This document shows, one piece after another, positions 50,870 to 60,729 of a stretch of DNA of 64,000 bases. The DNA lies in assembly GCF_000420625.1 (NCBI RefSeq), contig NZ_ATVH01000013.1:62001-126000 (forward strand), written 5' to 3'. The stretch comes from Fodinicurvata sediminis DSM 21159 (lineage in GTDB: Bacteria; Pseudomonadota; Alphaproteobacteria; Kiloniellales; DSM-21159). The translations under genes were made by a program, and so were the position numbers. The notes under the pieces are model-generated. The model searched no databases. It saw only the letters and a list, made by a program, of their open reading frames with translations, and was not told the DNA's origin. The first letter of the stretch is position 1. Every line of letters begins with the position of its first letter.

Positions 50870-52105
50870 ATGGAAACACTTGAAAAGCAAACCGAAGAAT
50901 CGGCTAAAGGCATGGGGCGTTCGTCCCGCCATGGCAAAACCGGTAAAGGATACTTCCGCGTCGTGGACAAAGAAGATCTGACAGAACTGCTGGAACTGGC
51001 CCGCGACCGCAGCTCGGAGGGGCGCCGCACCCTCGTGGCCACGATCGGAGACCTGTTCGAAGGCCAGGGCGAAGCGCTGACCGAGCGCGAACGCGCGCTG
51101 ATGACCGACATTCTCAACAAGCTGATCCAGGAAGTGGAAGGCGTCGTCCGCCGGGAGCTCAGCCAGCGCCTGGCCGCACGTGAAGATATCCCCAGGGAAC
51201 TGGTCCTGATGCTGGCCAACGACGAGATCGAGGTGGCCCGGCCCATTCTTCTGGCCAGCGAGGTGCTCAAGGACTCGGACCTGATCGAGATCATCCGGCA
51301 CCGCAGCATGCAGCACCAGTTGTCCATCGCCATGCGCCGGAAGGTCAGCGAATCGGTTTCCGATGCCCTGATCGAGGCGGGACATGTGGATGTCATCAAG
51401 GCTCTTCTGGACAACCCCAACTCCCGTCTGTCAAACGCGGCCATGGAGTACCTGGTCGAGGAATCGCGGCGCGTCGATACCTATCAGGAACCGCTGGTGC
51501 ACCGCAGTGACCTGCCGCAACCTCTGGCACGACGCATATGCCTCTGGGTCAGTGCCGCGCTGCGCTCGCACATCCTGGCAAATCACGAAATCGACCCCAC
51601 GGAACTGGACGACCTGCTCGAAGCCATCATTTCCGACTCCAGCAACGAGAGCTTTGCGCGCGAGGAAATGCCGGAAAGCGCAGCGCGCGAGCTGGCACGT
51701 ACCTACCGCGAGGAAGAGGAGCTCACACCGGAGTTCCTGGTGAAGGTCCTGCGCGAGGGGGAGGTTTCGCTGTTCGAGGCGCTTTTCGCAGAGATGAGCG
51801 GGCTGCGCATGCGCCTGATCCGGCGCATCGTCTATGAGCCAGGCGGCGAAGGACTGGTCATCGTTTGCCGGGCCCTCAAGATCGAGAAACCCGTTTTCAC
51901 CTCGATCTTCCTGATGAGCCGCAAGGGCCGGCCGGGCGATCAGAAGGTGGATCCCAACGAACTTTCCCGTGTCCTGGTGCTGTTCGATCGGGTCAAGCCC
52001 GAGGCTGCCGAAGCCGTCCTGAAACGCTGGCGCAGGGATCCGGAGTATCTCTATGCCGTACAGTGCGTGGAATCGTCGCGCGGAAAATCACGGCGGGGCA
52101 GGTGA
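50870..52105 (+). CDS. DUF2336-domain protein
   Basis: This 411-residue, helix-rich cytoplasmic protein belongs to the DUF2336 family, found in alphaproteobacteria and often in cell-cycle or c-di-GMP contexts. The sequence has a repeat-like arrangement of helices (for example ARPILLASEVLKDSDLIEII, then HQLSIAMRRKVSESVSDALI), reminiscent of HEAT-like scaffolds. No catalytic motif is visible. The ATG at 50870 begins METLEKQTEESAKG. It is followed 61 bases later by a PAS histidine kinase gene, with which it probably forms a unit. The function is unknown. Confidence 0.85.
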   Translation: METLEKQTEESAKGMGRSSRHGKTGKGYFRVVDKEDLTELLELARDRSSEGRRTLVATIGDLFEGQGEALTERERALMTDILNKLIQEVEGVVRRELSQRLAAREDIPRELVLMLANDEIEVARPILLASEVLKDSDLIEIIRHRSMQHQLSIAMRRKVSESVSDALIEAGHVDVIKALLDNPNSRLSNAAMEYLVEESRRVDTYQEPLVHRSDLPQPLARRICLWVSAALRSHILANHEIDPTELDDLLEAIISDSSNESFAREEMPESAARELARTYREEEELTPEFLVKVLREGEVSLFEALFAEMSGLRMRLIRRIVYEPGGEGLVIVCRALKIEKPVFTSIFLMSRKGRPGDQKVDPNELSRVLVLFDRVKPEAAEAVLKRWRRDPEYLYAVQCVESSRGKSRRGR

Positions 52106-52166
52106 AGAAGTCCCGGCACCCCCCCGGCCGGCGGAAGCGAAGATCGGCAACGGAAGGACTCAAGTG

Positions 52167-53729
52167 ATGTCCGGTAACGGACTGCATCTGACCTTTCCAG
52201 GCAAACAGGAAGGCATGGAAATGCGCGCAGGCCAGCGCACGCCAACAGACCTGACTGTCACCGCCCACGATCACCTGCTGGAGCAGGCGGCGCCCTTCTG
52301 TGTTGTGGACAGGCAGGGGCAGATCATCAGTGAGAACGCCGCTTTCGGAGAACTGCTGCCAGAATTGCTGAGCCGGGCCAATGGCGCCGACAACGGCCTT
52401 GGCCCGCTTGCCGCATTCTCCGAAGAAATCAAACAACTCCAGCTCTCGCAGGAACGCTGGAGTCCGGCCCTGGACAGCCGGCTGCGTATTGTGAATGGCG
52501 CAGGACAGGAACTTCATCCCCAGCTGCGGGCCTATGCGGATTCGGAAAATGAACTGCAGCTTTTGGTCGTGCGTTTCCTGCCCGACGAGGACACCACGCG
52601 CCTGAGGCGCCAACGCGCCGAAGCGCGTGAGCGTTTCGAGGATATCTCGCGGCTGGTTTCGGACTGGGTCTGGGAAACGGACCGGGATTTGAAGCTGACC
52701 TACATCTCGAACCGTGTCCTGGAAACCCTCGGCGCACACCCCCGCAGTTTCATCGGCCGCCCCCTCTCCGTCTTGTTCAGCGGCGACACCTCGGCCCTGG
52801 AGAACCTGACACGAGAATCGAGCAGGCATCCCTTCCGTGACCTGTCACTGATGGCAAAGACCACCGATGACAGTACACGTCATATCCTGGTCAGCGCCGT
52901 ACCGGTCTTCAGCCAGACGGACGGTGTCTTCCAGGGCTTTCGTGGAACCGCGCGCGACATCACCGAATTGCTGTCGCGCGAAGCAGCCCTGCGCGAGAGC
53001 ATCGAACTGGCCGAGAGTGCAAACAGGACCAAGAGCCAGTTCCTGGCCACCGTCAGTCATGAGCTGCGCACACCCTTGAATGCCATTATAGGCTTCTCCC
53101 AGCTTATGGAGACGGAAACCTTCGGCCCCCTGGGCAACGATACCTACAAGGGCTATGCACAGGACATCCTGCACAGCGCCCATCACCTGCTGGAACTCAT
53201 CAATGACGTCCTGGACGTCTCCAAGATCGAGGCCGGGCGTATGGAGTTGAACGAAGAGCGCCTGGACTTCGCGCAACTGGTAACCTCGGCCCTGCGCATG
53301 GTGCGCGAAAAGGCCAGCGAGGTACAGATCAGCCTGGAAACGTCGATCGAGGACCTTCTACCTCCAATCCAGGGAGACATGCGCGCCCTACTCCAGGTCC
53401 TGGTCAACCTGCTGGGAAATGCCGTGAAGTTCACCAACGAGGGTGGCCAGGTCCACCTGCACGCCGGCCTCGACTCCGAAGGCTGCCTGGTCTGCCGGAT
53501 CCGGGACAGCGGAATCGGCATGACGCCTGAAGAGATTGAGATTGCCCTGACGCCTTTCGGGCAGGTCGACAGCCAGCTTTCCCGGCGTTATTCCGGAACC
53601 GGTCTCGGCCTTCCGCTCACTCGTGGCCTGATCGAACTGCATGAGGGCGATCTGACGATCGACAGCACACCGGGAGACGGCACGAGCGTCACCTTTGTTC
53701 TACCGGCTTCGCGAGTGCTGCAGGCCTGA
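52167..53729 (+). CDS. PAS-domain sensor histidine kinase, PleC/DivJ-like
   Basis: This 520-residue soluble kinase has two PAS-like regions (about 25-140 and 160-275), a HisKA domain with SHELRTPLNAIIGFSQLMET, and an ATPase domain with N box NLLGNAVKFTNEG, G1 RDSGIGMTPEE and G2 GTGLGLPLTRGL. The segment FGPLGNDTYKGYAQDILHSA after the H box is the hallmark of PleC/DivJ/PdhS kinases that act on DivK-like regulators. No membrane span is present. The start at 52167 follows GGAAGGACTCAAGTG. The open frame upstream lies within the DUF2336 3' end. It is followed by azlC in the same frame, with no response regulator nearby. Confidence 0.9.
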   Translation: MSGNGLHLTFPGKQEGMEMRAGQRTPTDLTVTAHDHLLEQAAPFCVVDRQGQIISENAAFGELLPELLSRANGADNGLGPLAAFSEEIKQLQLSQERWSPALDSRLRIVNGAGQELHPQLRAYADSENELQLLVVRFLPDEDTTRLRRQRAEARERFEDISRLVSDWVWETDRDLKLTYISNRVLETLGAHPRSFIGRPLSVLFSGDTSALENLTRESSRHPFRDLSLMAKTTDDSTRHILVSAVPVFSQTDGVFQGFRGTARDITELLSREAALRESIELAESANRTKSQFLATVSHELRTPLNAIIGFSQLMETETFGPLGNDTYKGYAQDILHSAHHLLELINDVLDVSKIEAGRMELNEERLDFAQLVTSALRMVREKASEVQISLETSIEDLLPPIQGDMRALLQVLVNLLGNAVKFTNEGGQVHLHAGLDSEGCLVCRIRDSGIGMTPEEIEIALTPFGQVDSQLSRRYSGTGLGLPLTRGLIELHEGDLTIDSTPGDGTSVTFVLPASRVLQA

Positions 53730-53798
53730 CATGCAGCCCAGGCCACTGGCGCTATCACACGGGACGGGATAGCTTCCCCCGGAAGTCGAGGGGGAAAC

Positions 53799-54560
53799 AT
53801 CATCACTGCTTCGCACGACCAGTCTGAGTCATCCACCCGGAAACTGACCCAAACGAAGGCCTTCGCACGTGGCTTTCGCGACGGCCTGTCCGTTCCCGGC
53901 TTTGTCCTGATTTCGAGCTTCCTCGGGTTCGGCGCCCTGATCCGCGAAAGCGAGTTCACCCTGTTCCAGGGACTGTTGTCCACGGCAACCGGCTGGGCGC
54001 TTCCGGCGCAGATCGCCATGGTCGAACTCTATACCGCCGGCGCCTCCTTCCTGGTGATCGCCCTGGCCGTGGCGCTGACCAACGTGCGCCTGCTGCCCAT
54101 GACGGTGGTTCTGATGCCGATATTGCGCAGTGCCTCAACTCCCCGATGGCTTCCCTATGTTGCCGTGCACTGGCTAGCGATCACAGGCTGGGCCCAGGCC
54201 CTGCGGGTTTGCCCCGAGCTCCCCCGTCCGGTTCGAATTGCCTATTTCATGGGGTTTTCCATGGTGCTCTGGCCAGGCGCCATGCTGGGCACCCTGCTGG
54301 GCTATTTCCTTGCCGGCAGCGTCCCGCTGGCTGTCTCCCTAGGCTTGGTCTTCCTGAATCCGATCTACTTCATGCTGGTCTTCGCCTCGGACCTGCGCAT
54401 CAAGGCTCGTGTCTGGGCGCTTGGCCTGGGCGCCGTCCTGGGCCCTCTGCTGCACCTCTACCTGCCAGACATGTCGCTGCTGGTCACGGGCCTGGTTGCC
54501 GGCAGCCTGGCCTTCGTCATAGGCGGCGGCCTGTCCCGAAAGAAGCAGGGCGCATCATGA
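53799..54560 (+). CDS. azlC: AzlC-family branched-chain amino acid transporter subunit, no canonical start
   Basis: AzlC and AzlD together form a branched-chain amino acid exporter. The family N-terminus FARGFRDGLSVPGFVLISSF is encoded at 53862-53921. Several membrane spans follow, with the AzlC segment AVALTNVRLLPMTVVLMPIL. No ATG, GTG or TTG occurs in this frame between the kinase stop at 53727 and a TTG at 53976, which is too far downstream and would delete the first conserved block. GAGGGGG lies at 53788-53794, and an ATC codon at 53799 is placed correctly for it. A rare start codon is therefore the best guess. A base error is the alternative. It overlaps azlD by four bases. Confidence 0.75.
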   Translation: MITASHDQSESSTRKLTQTKAFARGFRDGLSVPGFVLISSFLGFGALIRESEFTLFQGLLSTATGWALPAQIAMVELYTAGASFLVIALAVALTNVRLLPMTVVLMPILRSASTPRWLPYVAVHWLAITGWAQALRVCPELPRPVRIAYFMGFSMVLWPGAMLGTLLGYFLAGSVPLAVSLGLVFLNPIYFMLVFASDLRIKARVWALGLGAVLGPLLHLYLPDMSLLVTGLVAGSLAFVIGGGLSRKKQGAS

Positions 54561-54913
54561 AGGAGACACTGACCAGCTGGGGGCCCTATATCGCGCTAGC
54601 AGTGACCTTCGCGGTGACCTATGGCTGGCGCTCCCTTGGCGTCGCTCTGTCCGGGCGCATCCGAACCGATTCACTGATCTTCGAATGGGTGACCTGTGTC
54701 GCCTATGCCCTGCTGGCCGGCCTGGTCGCCCGCATGATCATCCTGCCGCTCGGGGCCCTGGCCGAAACACCCGTCATCGATCGCCTGGGGGCTGCCTTGC
54801 TGGCGCTTGCCGTCTTCTTCCTGACGCGGAAGAATCTCTTCCTGGGTGTCTTCAGCGGCTTTGCGTGCCTCGTTCTGCTGACCTGGGGGCGTGCCGGCTT
54901 TGTGATCGGCTGA
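54557..54913 (+). CDS. azlD: AzlD-family branched-chain amino acid transporter subunit
   Basis: This 118-residue membrane protein is the small partner of AzlC. It has about four short spans (YIALAVTFAVTYGWRSLG, EWVTCVAYALLAGLVARM, then AALLALAVFFLTRKNLFLGV) and the AzlD pattern. The ATG at 54557 overlaps the azlC stop by four bases (ATGA), so translation is coupled. Its stop lies six bases before the convergent pgk gene end, with no obvious hairpin between them. No regulator is adjacent. Confidence 0.9.
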   Translation: MKETLTSWGPYIALAVTFAVTYGWRSLGVALSGRIRTDSLIFEWVTCVAYALLAGLVARMIILPLGALAETPVIDRLGAALLALAVFFLTRKNLFLGVFSGFACLVLLTWGRAGFVIG

Positions 54914-54919
54914 ACTGGC

Positions 54920-56125
54920 TCAGGCAGCCGAATCGCGCAGCGCCTGGACACCTGGCAGTGTCTTGCCCTCCAACCACTCCAGGAAGGCCCCGCCGGCCGC
55001 CGAAACATAGGTCAGGCGATCCAGAACGCCGGCGCGCGCCAGCGCCGCCACGGTGTCTCCGCCGCCGGCCACCGACAGAAGCCGCCCCTCGGCCGTCAGG
55101 TCGGCCACCGCCTCAGCCACCACATTGGTGCCCGCATCGAAGGGCTGTGTCTCGAAGGCACCCAGCGGACCGTTCCAGACCAGCGTGTGGCAATCTCCCA
55201 GACGTTTGCGAATCTGCTCCGTGGTCATCGGGCCCACATCCAGGATCATGCGATCATCGGGCACATCACGCACCGCCACGACATCATGCGGCGTATTGGG
55301 TGCCAGCTTCTCGGCCACGACCGCATCGGTCGGCAGCAGGATATCGCAGTCGGCCTGCTTGGCACGACGGACGATATCCTCGACGGTTTCCGCCATGTCC
55401 TTCTCGCAAAGCGAAGTGCCCACGGGCACCCCGAAGGCGTGCAGGAAGGTATTGGCCATGCCGCCGCCGATCACCAACAGCTGCACCTTTTCCACCAGGT
55501 TGCCCAGCAACTCCAGCTTGGTGGACACCTTCGCACCCCCGACAATGGCGGCCACCGGTCGTTCGGGATTCTCCAGCGCTTTTTCCAGGTGCTCCAGTTC
55601 CTCCTGCATCAGCCGCCCAGCGGCAGCGGGCAGACGCCGCGCCAGGGCCTCCACCGAAGCATGCGCGCGATGGGCTGCCGAGAAAGCATCGTTGACGTAG
55701 AGATCGCCCAGTTCTGCCAGGCTGTCGGCAAAGGAATCGTCATTGGCCTCCTCGCCGGCATGGAAGCGCAGGTTCTCCAGAAGCAGCACCTCGCCGTCGT
55801 TCAGTTGACCCACCGCTTCCTCGGCCGCTGCACCAATGCAGTTGTCTGCGAAGAGCACCTTTCGCTCCTGCAGCAGGGCTTCCAGGGGTTGCAGCAGAGG
55901 GCGCAGCGACAGGGCAGGATCCGCCTTGCCCTTGGGACGTCCGTAATGGCTCAGCAAGATGACTTTCGCGCCGCGCTCCAGCAGGCCCTGCAGGGTCGGC
56001 AGGGCGCGCTCGATCCGGGTGGCATCGGTGACCACTCCGTTCTCCATGGGCACGTTGAAGTCGACGCGCACCAGGACGCGCTTTCCGGTAACGTCCAGGT
56101 CATCCAGGGTACGGAATACGCTCAT
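54920..56125 (-). CDS. pgk: Phosphoglycerate kinase
   Basis: This glycolytic enzyme transfers phosphate between 1,3-bisphosphoglycerate and ADP. The 401-residue length is standard. Motifs include [20 protein letters not shown] at the N-terminus, [10 protein letters not shown] with the substrate-binding residues, [19 protein letters not shown], and the nucleotide-loop segment [12 protein letters not shown] at the C-terminal side. The ATG at 56125 begins [12 protein letters not shown]. It is the last gene of the minus-strand cluster that begins with rpmH, 36 bases after argB. It converges on azlD. Confidence 0.97.
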   Translation of the reverse strand: MSVFRTLDDLDVTGKRVLVRVDFNVPMENGVVTDATRIERALPTLQGLLERGAKVILLSHYGRPKGKADPALSLRPLLQPLEALLQERKVLFADNCIGAAAEEAVGQLNDGEVLLLENLRFHAGEEANDDSFADSLAELGDLYVNDAFSAAHRAHASVEALARRLPAAAGRLMQEELEHLEKALENPERPVAAIVGGAKVSTKLELLGNLVEKVQLLVIGGGMANTFLHAFGVPVGTSLCEKDMAETVEDIVRRAKQADCDILLPTDAVVAEKLAPNTPHDVVAVRDVPDDRMILDVGPMTTEQIRKRLGDCHTLVWNGPLGAFETQPFDAGTNVVAEAVADLTAEGRLLSVAGGGDTVAALARAGVLDRLTYVSAAGGAFLEWLEGKTLPGVQALRDSAA

Positions 56126-56161
56126 GATCCTTCCTCTCTCGACTGAACAGGCTGGCCAGCC

Positions 56162-57094
<933 letters not shown>

Positions 57095-57108
57095 TCAGCG
57101 GCGCAAGC

Positions 57109-57792
57109 CTATCCCGACTGACGTGGCAATGCCACCGTCGCCAGTTCGGCGCGCAGCTCGGGAATGCCAAGCCCCGCCTGTGAACTGGTCACCATCACGT
57201 CCGGATGGGCGGCGGGATGGGTCTTCAGCTCGCTGGCCGTCGCCACGATGACCTGGGCCAGGGCCTCCTGCTTGATCTTGTCGCTCTTGGTCAGGACCGC
57301 CTGATAGGAAACCGCAGCCTTGTCCAGTTCCTTCATGATCTCGCGATCCGGCGTCTTCAGGCCGTGGCGTGAGTCCACCAGCAGCAGGATACGGCGCAGT
57401 TGAGGGCGCCCCTTCAGGTAGGCCCGGGTCAGGCGCGTCCAGCGGGCCACATCGGCCTTGGGCGCCTTCGCGTATCCATAGCCCGGAAGGTCGGACAGCA
57501 TCAGGCGTCCACCCAGGTCAAAGAAGTTCAGCTGCTGCGTGCGCCCGGGCGTGTTCGACGTGCGCGCCAGGGTCTTCCGGCCCGTCAGCGCATTGACCAG
57601 GCTGGATTTCCCCACGTTGGACCGGCCCGCAAAGGCCACCTCCGGCAGGTCGCTGGCCGGCACCTGCTCGGCATCCACGACTGAAAGCAGGAACCGGCAT
57701 TCGGCGGAGAACAGCAGGCGCCCTTCCTCCAGCCAGGCCTGGTCCGGGCTCTCCGAACCAGCTTCTTCGGCATCAGGATCCCGGCTATCCAT
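57109..57792 (-). CDS. engB: Ribosome biogenesis GTPase EngB/YihA
   Basis: This essential GTPase assists 50S ribosomal subunit assembly. The 227-residue sequence has G1 AFAGRSNVGKSSLVNALTG, the G2 TSNTPGRTQQLNFF, G3 LSDLPGYGYAKAP, G4 LTKSDKI and a G5 region near VTSSQAGLG. A short acidic N-terminal extension precedes the domain. It starts five bases before the yidC gene end and precedes argB by about 30 bases. It belongs to the rpmH-rnpA-yidD-yidC-engB block that is common in this class. Confidence 0.96.
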   Translation of the reverse strand: MDSRDPDAEEAGSESPDQAWLEEGRLLFSAECRFLLSVVDAEQVPASDLPEVAFAGRSNVGKSSLVNALTGRKTLARTSNTPGRTQQLNFFDLGGRLMLSDLPGYGYAKAPKADVARWTRLTRAYLKGRPQLRRILLLVDSRHGLKTPDREIMKELDKAAVSYQAVLTKSDKIKQEALAQVIVATASELKTHPAAHPDVMVTSSQAGLGIPELRAELATVALPRQSG

Positions 57793-57797
57793 GGCAG

Positions 57798-59759
57798 CTA
57801 CTTTTTCTTCTTGCCCGTATTACCGGACCCCTTGTTGCCACCCGAACCCTTCTTCTGCTGCTGGTTCGCGGCTTTCTTCTCTCCCGCATCAGCCTTGCCA
57901 TTCTCTTCATCGGCCGCGGCACCGTCCGTCTTGTCGCCGGCCTCGCCGCCAGCCGGGACCGCCGGCTGCGGGCTCGCCTTGCGGCCGATGGGAGCCCCCG
58001 CCTTCTTCATGATGACGTACTGCTGCATCACCGAAAGCAGGTTGTTCCAGGTCCAGTAGACCACCAGTCCTGCCGGGAAGCCGGCCAGGAAGAAGGTGAA
58101 GATCAGCGGCAGGAACATGAAGACCTTGGCCTGGACCGGATCCGGCGGCTGCGGGTTCAGCAACTGCTGGCCGTACATGGACAGGCCCATCAGGATCGGC
58201 CAGATACCGATGCTGAGAATCTCCAGTGGCCCCAGGTCCGGCACTGCATAGGGCAGCAGGCCGAAAAGATTCAGGATCGAGGTCGGGTCAGGCGCAGACA
58301 GATCCTGGATCCAGCCGAAGAAGGGTGCGTGCCGCATCTCGATGGTGACGAACAGCACCTTGTAGAGCGCGAAGAACACCGGGATCTGCACCAGGATCGG
58401 CAGGCAGCCCGAGGCCGGATTGGCCCCTTCCTTCTTGTAGAGCGCCATCATCTCCTGGTTCAGGCGCTGCCGGTCGTCCGAGAAGCGCTCCTTGAGCCGC
58501 ATCATCTCGGGCTGCAGCTTGCGCATCTTCGCCATCGAGCGATAGGACTTGTTGGCCAGCGGGAAGAACAGGATCTTGATGAAGACCGTCAGGATCAGGA
58601 TCGCAACGCCGAAGTTGCCCACCAGCCCGGCAATCCAGTGCAGCGCCAGAAAGATCGGTTTCGTCAGGAAGTAGAACCAGCCGAAGTCCACGGCCAGGTC
58701 GAACTTGGGAATGCCTTCCTGGTCGCTGTAACGATCCAGCAGCGTCACCTCCTTGGCACCGGCAAACAGCCGTGTCACCTCACTGGTCGTCTGCCCCTCG
58801 GACAGTTGCCGGCCATTGTAGAGGACGTCCGTCTGGTACTTGGCCTGGTTGTTGCGCCCGCTGTAGAGGAAGCGTGTCTCCACCTCCTGCTCCTGGTCGG
58901 GCACCATGGTGACCATCCAGTACTTGTCGGTGATGCCCAGCCAGCCGCCACGGGTCGTTGCGGAAATCCGTCCGTCGTCGCGCAGGTCGCCGTAGCTGAT
59001 TTCGCGCAACTCGTCGTTCAGAACGCCGATCAAGCCTTCGTGCAGGATGAAGAAGTCGGTGGTCTCCGGCGTACCGGTACGTGAGATCAGGCCATAGGGC
59101 GCAAGCGTCACATTGCCGCCGCCCGTGTTCTCCACCTCCTGGGTGACCGTCACCATGTAGTCGCGGTCGATTGCATAGGTGCGTCGGAAGGTCAGCCCCT
59201 CACCATTGTCCCAGGCGATCGTGACCGGCGTGTCGGGGGTGAGTGTTTCACCTTCCTCGACCTCCCATTCGCTGTCCGACTGCGGAACGGGCACACCCTC
59301 GCCGCCGGCCGCCCAGCCGAAATCGGCATAGTAGGGGCGCGCCGAGCCCACCGGATCCAGCAGCTCGATGTTCGGGCTGCCCTCTTCGATGGTTTCGCGA
59401 TAGCGCTTCAGGGTCAGGTCATCCAGGCGGCCGCCGATCAGGGAGATCGACCCCTCGACCTTTGGCGTTTCGATGGCGACACGCGGGCCGCTTTCCAGGA
59501 TTTCGTCACGCGCGGCATCGGGATCGACATCGCTCAAGGCCTCGTCCAGGGCCTCCGGCCGCTCCTGAAGCTGTTGATTGCGCTCGGCATCCCCGGAGTC
59601 CATAGACGGGGCTTCCCCCGGCGTTTGCGACGCCGTCTCTTCCGTGGTTGTGCCTTCCTGGGCCTCCTCCTGCTGCTGTGGCTGCTCGATGAAGTACTGG
59701 AATCCCAACAGGATGACCAGAGACAGCAGGATGGCGAGGAAAAGGTTCTTCTGTTCCAT
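57798..59759 (-). CDS. yidC: Membrane protein insertase YidC
   Basis: YidC inserts and folds inner-membrane proteins, alone or with SecYEG. The 653-residue protein has an N-terminal span (FLAILLSLVILLGFQYFI), a large periplasmic beta-domain (about residues 60-370) and a C-terminal core of five spans with the hydrophilic-groove arginine in SYRSMAKMRKLQPEM and the segment GCLPILVQIPVFFALYKVLF. A basic, Gly/Lys/Gln-rich tail after residue 610 ends GKKKK and probably contacts the ribosome. It is preceded by yidD with a 24-base gap and followed by engB, five bases away. The length is somewhat longer than typical alphaproteobacterial YidC. Confidence 0.97.
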   Translation of the reverse strand: MEQKNLFLAILLSLVILLGFQYFIEQPQQQEEAQEGTTTEETASQTPGEAPSMDSGDAERNQQLQERPEALDEALSDVDPDAARDEILESGPRVAIETPKVEGSISLIGGRLDDLTLKRYRETIEEGSPNIELLDPVGSARPYYADFGWAAGGEGVPVPQSDSEWEVEEGETLTPDTPVTIAWDNGEGLTFRRTYAIDRDYMVTVTQEVENTGGGNVTLAPYGLISRTGTPETTDFFILHEGLIGVLNDELREISYGDLRDDGRISATTRGGWLGITDKYWMVTMVPDQEQEVETRFLYSGRNNQAKYQTDVLYNGRQLSEGQTTSEVTRLFAGAKEVTLLDRYSDQEGIPKFDLAVDFGWFYFLTKPIFLALHWIAGLVGNFGVAILILTVFIKILFFPLANKSYRSMAKMRKLQPEMMRLKERFSDDRQRLNQEMMALYKKEGANPASGCLPILVQIPVFFALYKVLFVTIEMRHAPFFGWIQDLSAPDPTSILNLFGLLPYAVPDLGPLEILSIGIWPILMGLSMYGQQLLNPQPPDPVQAKVFMFLPLIFTFFLAGFPAGLVVYWTWNNLLSVMQQYVIMKKAGAPIGRKASPQPAVPAGGEAGDKTDGAAADEENGKADAGEKKAANQQQKKGSGGNKGSGNTGKKKK

Positions 59760-59783
59760 GAGAGATAGCGGCTCCGAGGTGCT

Positions 59784-60095
59784 TCAGAAGGATCTGCGCG
59801 AAGCGGCGGGTGGCTCAGCGGAGGGATGGCAGGCTGGCTCCGCTCTTTCCGGTACGGGGTCGTATCCCATTCCTCCCCAGGGATGGCAACGTAAAATACG
59901 CCTGAGGGCCAACCAGCCGCCGCGCAAGGGTCCATGACATCGCAAGGACTGGATGGCATAGGCGGAACAGGTCGGGCTGTACCGGCAGGACGCCGGCAAC
60001 AGCGGAGAGATGACCCATTGATAGAAACGCACCGGAACGATCAGTGCCCACACAAGCACCTGTCGCGTGATCCTGAGAAAGCCGGATTGGGTCAT
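59784..60095 (-). CDS. yidD: Membrane protein insertion efficiency factor YidD
   Basis: This 103-residue protein assists YidC. It has an amphipathic N-terminal segment ([20 protein letters not shown]) and the conserved cysteine-rich core [20 protein letters not shown], then [25 protein letters not shown] split by short loops. The ATG at 60095 overlaps the rnpA stop (ATGA). The frame is open upstream through rnpA and not used. Its position between rnpA and yidC is the standard one. The C-terminal tail after residue 80 is variable. Confidence 0.95.
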   Translation of the reverse strand: MTQSGFLRITRQVLVWALIVPVRFYQWVISPLLPASCRYSPTCSAYAIQSLRCHGPLRGGWLALRRILRCHPWGGMGYDPVPERAEPACHPSAEPPAASRRSF

Positions 60096-60526
60096 TGTTC
60101 CATTGCCACCTGTTTCCGCCTGTCCTTGCCCGAATTCCTGTGCTCGACCTGCTTCAGGGCCGAACGCAGGTCCGCAAGCAGGGCATCGAAGGGACGCACC
60201 GCCGTTTCTGAGCGCGCGATCAGGACATAGTCCGTCCCTGGCCGGCCGCAGGCCGGCAGGACTTCTGCCGCAGCCGCACGCAGCCGACGCCGGGCGCGAT
60301 TGCGTATCACGGCATTCCCGACCTTGCGGCTGGCCGTCAGGCCGACACGCATGCCGCAAAATGGCGAAGCGCCCTGCCGATCCGACAGAGCGCCATTTTC
60401 CATTTCCCTTTCGCGCGCATAGACCTGGAGCACCAAGCCTGGCCGGGCCGCCTTGCGTCCACGCCGGGCTGCCCGAAGGAACTCGGACCGCTTCAGCAGC
60501 CGCCCTGCCTTCGGGACTGTAGCCAT
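60092..60526 (-). CDS. rnpA: Ribonuclease P protein component
   Basis: This small basic protein supports the catalytic RNase P RNA in processing tRNA 5' ends. The 144-residue sequence has the N-terminal [20 protein letters not shown] and the signature [20 protein letters not shown] followed by [10 protein letters not shown] (RNR motif). It is rich in Arg and Lys. It follows rpmH by four bases and overlaps yidD by four bases. Length and position are standard. The RNA component gene rnpB was not found in the window. Confidence 0.96.
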   Translation of the reverse strand: MATVPKAGRLLKRSEFLRAARRGRKAARPGLVLQVYAREREMENGALSDRQGASPFCGMRVGLTASRKVGNAVIRNRARRRLRAAAAEVLPACGRPGTDYVLIARSETAVRPFDALLADLRSALKQVEHRNSGKDRRKQVAMEQ

Positions 60527-60530
60527 GGGC

Positions 60531-60665
60531 TCAGGCGCTCAGACGCTTGCGTCCCTTGCTGCGACGCCGGGCGATAACCTTGCGGCCATTTGCGGTCGCC
60601 ATGCGGCTGCGAAAGCCATGACGGCGCTTGCGGACCAGCGCGCTGGGTTGATAGGTGCGCTTCAC
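60531..60665 (-). CDS. rpmH: 50S ribosomal protein L34
   Basis: This 44-residue basic ribosomal protein has the invariant L34 pattern: [20 protein letters not shown] then [20 protein letters not shown]. The start codon is GTG (60665-60663), since KRTYQPS must follow immediately after the initiator residue. It is the first gene of the minus-strand cluster. Its promoter must lie in the 60666-60760 area, which is also where the truncated metallophosphoesterase frame begins on the plus strand. Confidence 0.97.
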   Translation of the reverse strand: MKRTYQPSALVRKRRHGFRSRMATANGRKVIARRRSKGRKRLSA

Positions 60666-60729
60666 CCTACTTCTCCATCGGTGTTTGGCAGATTGCCGGG
60701 CTGTATAGAACCCGCTTGCCGGCCTGTCA

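Noticed and set aside
53976-54560. azlC starting at TTG 53976
   Set aside because: This would delete the conserved N-terminal block encoded at 53862-53960, which is clearly AzlC-like.
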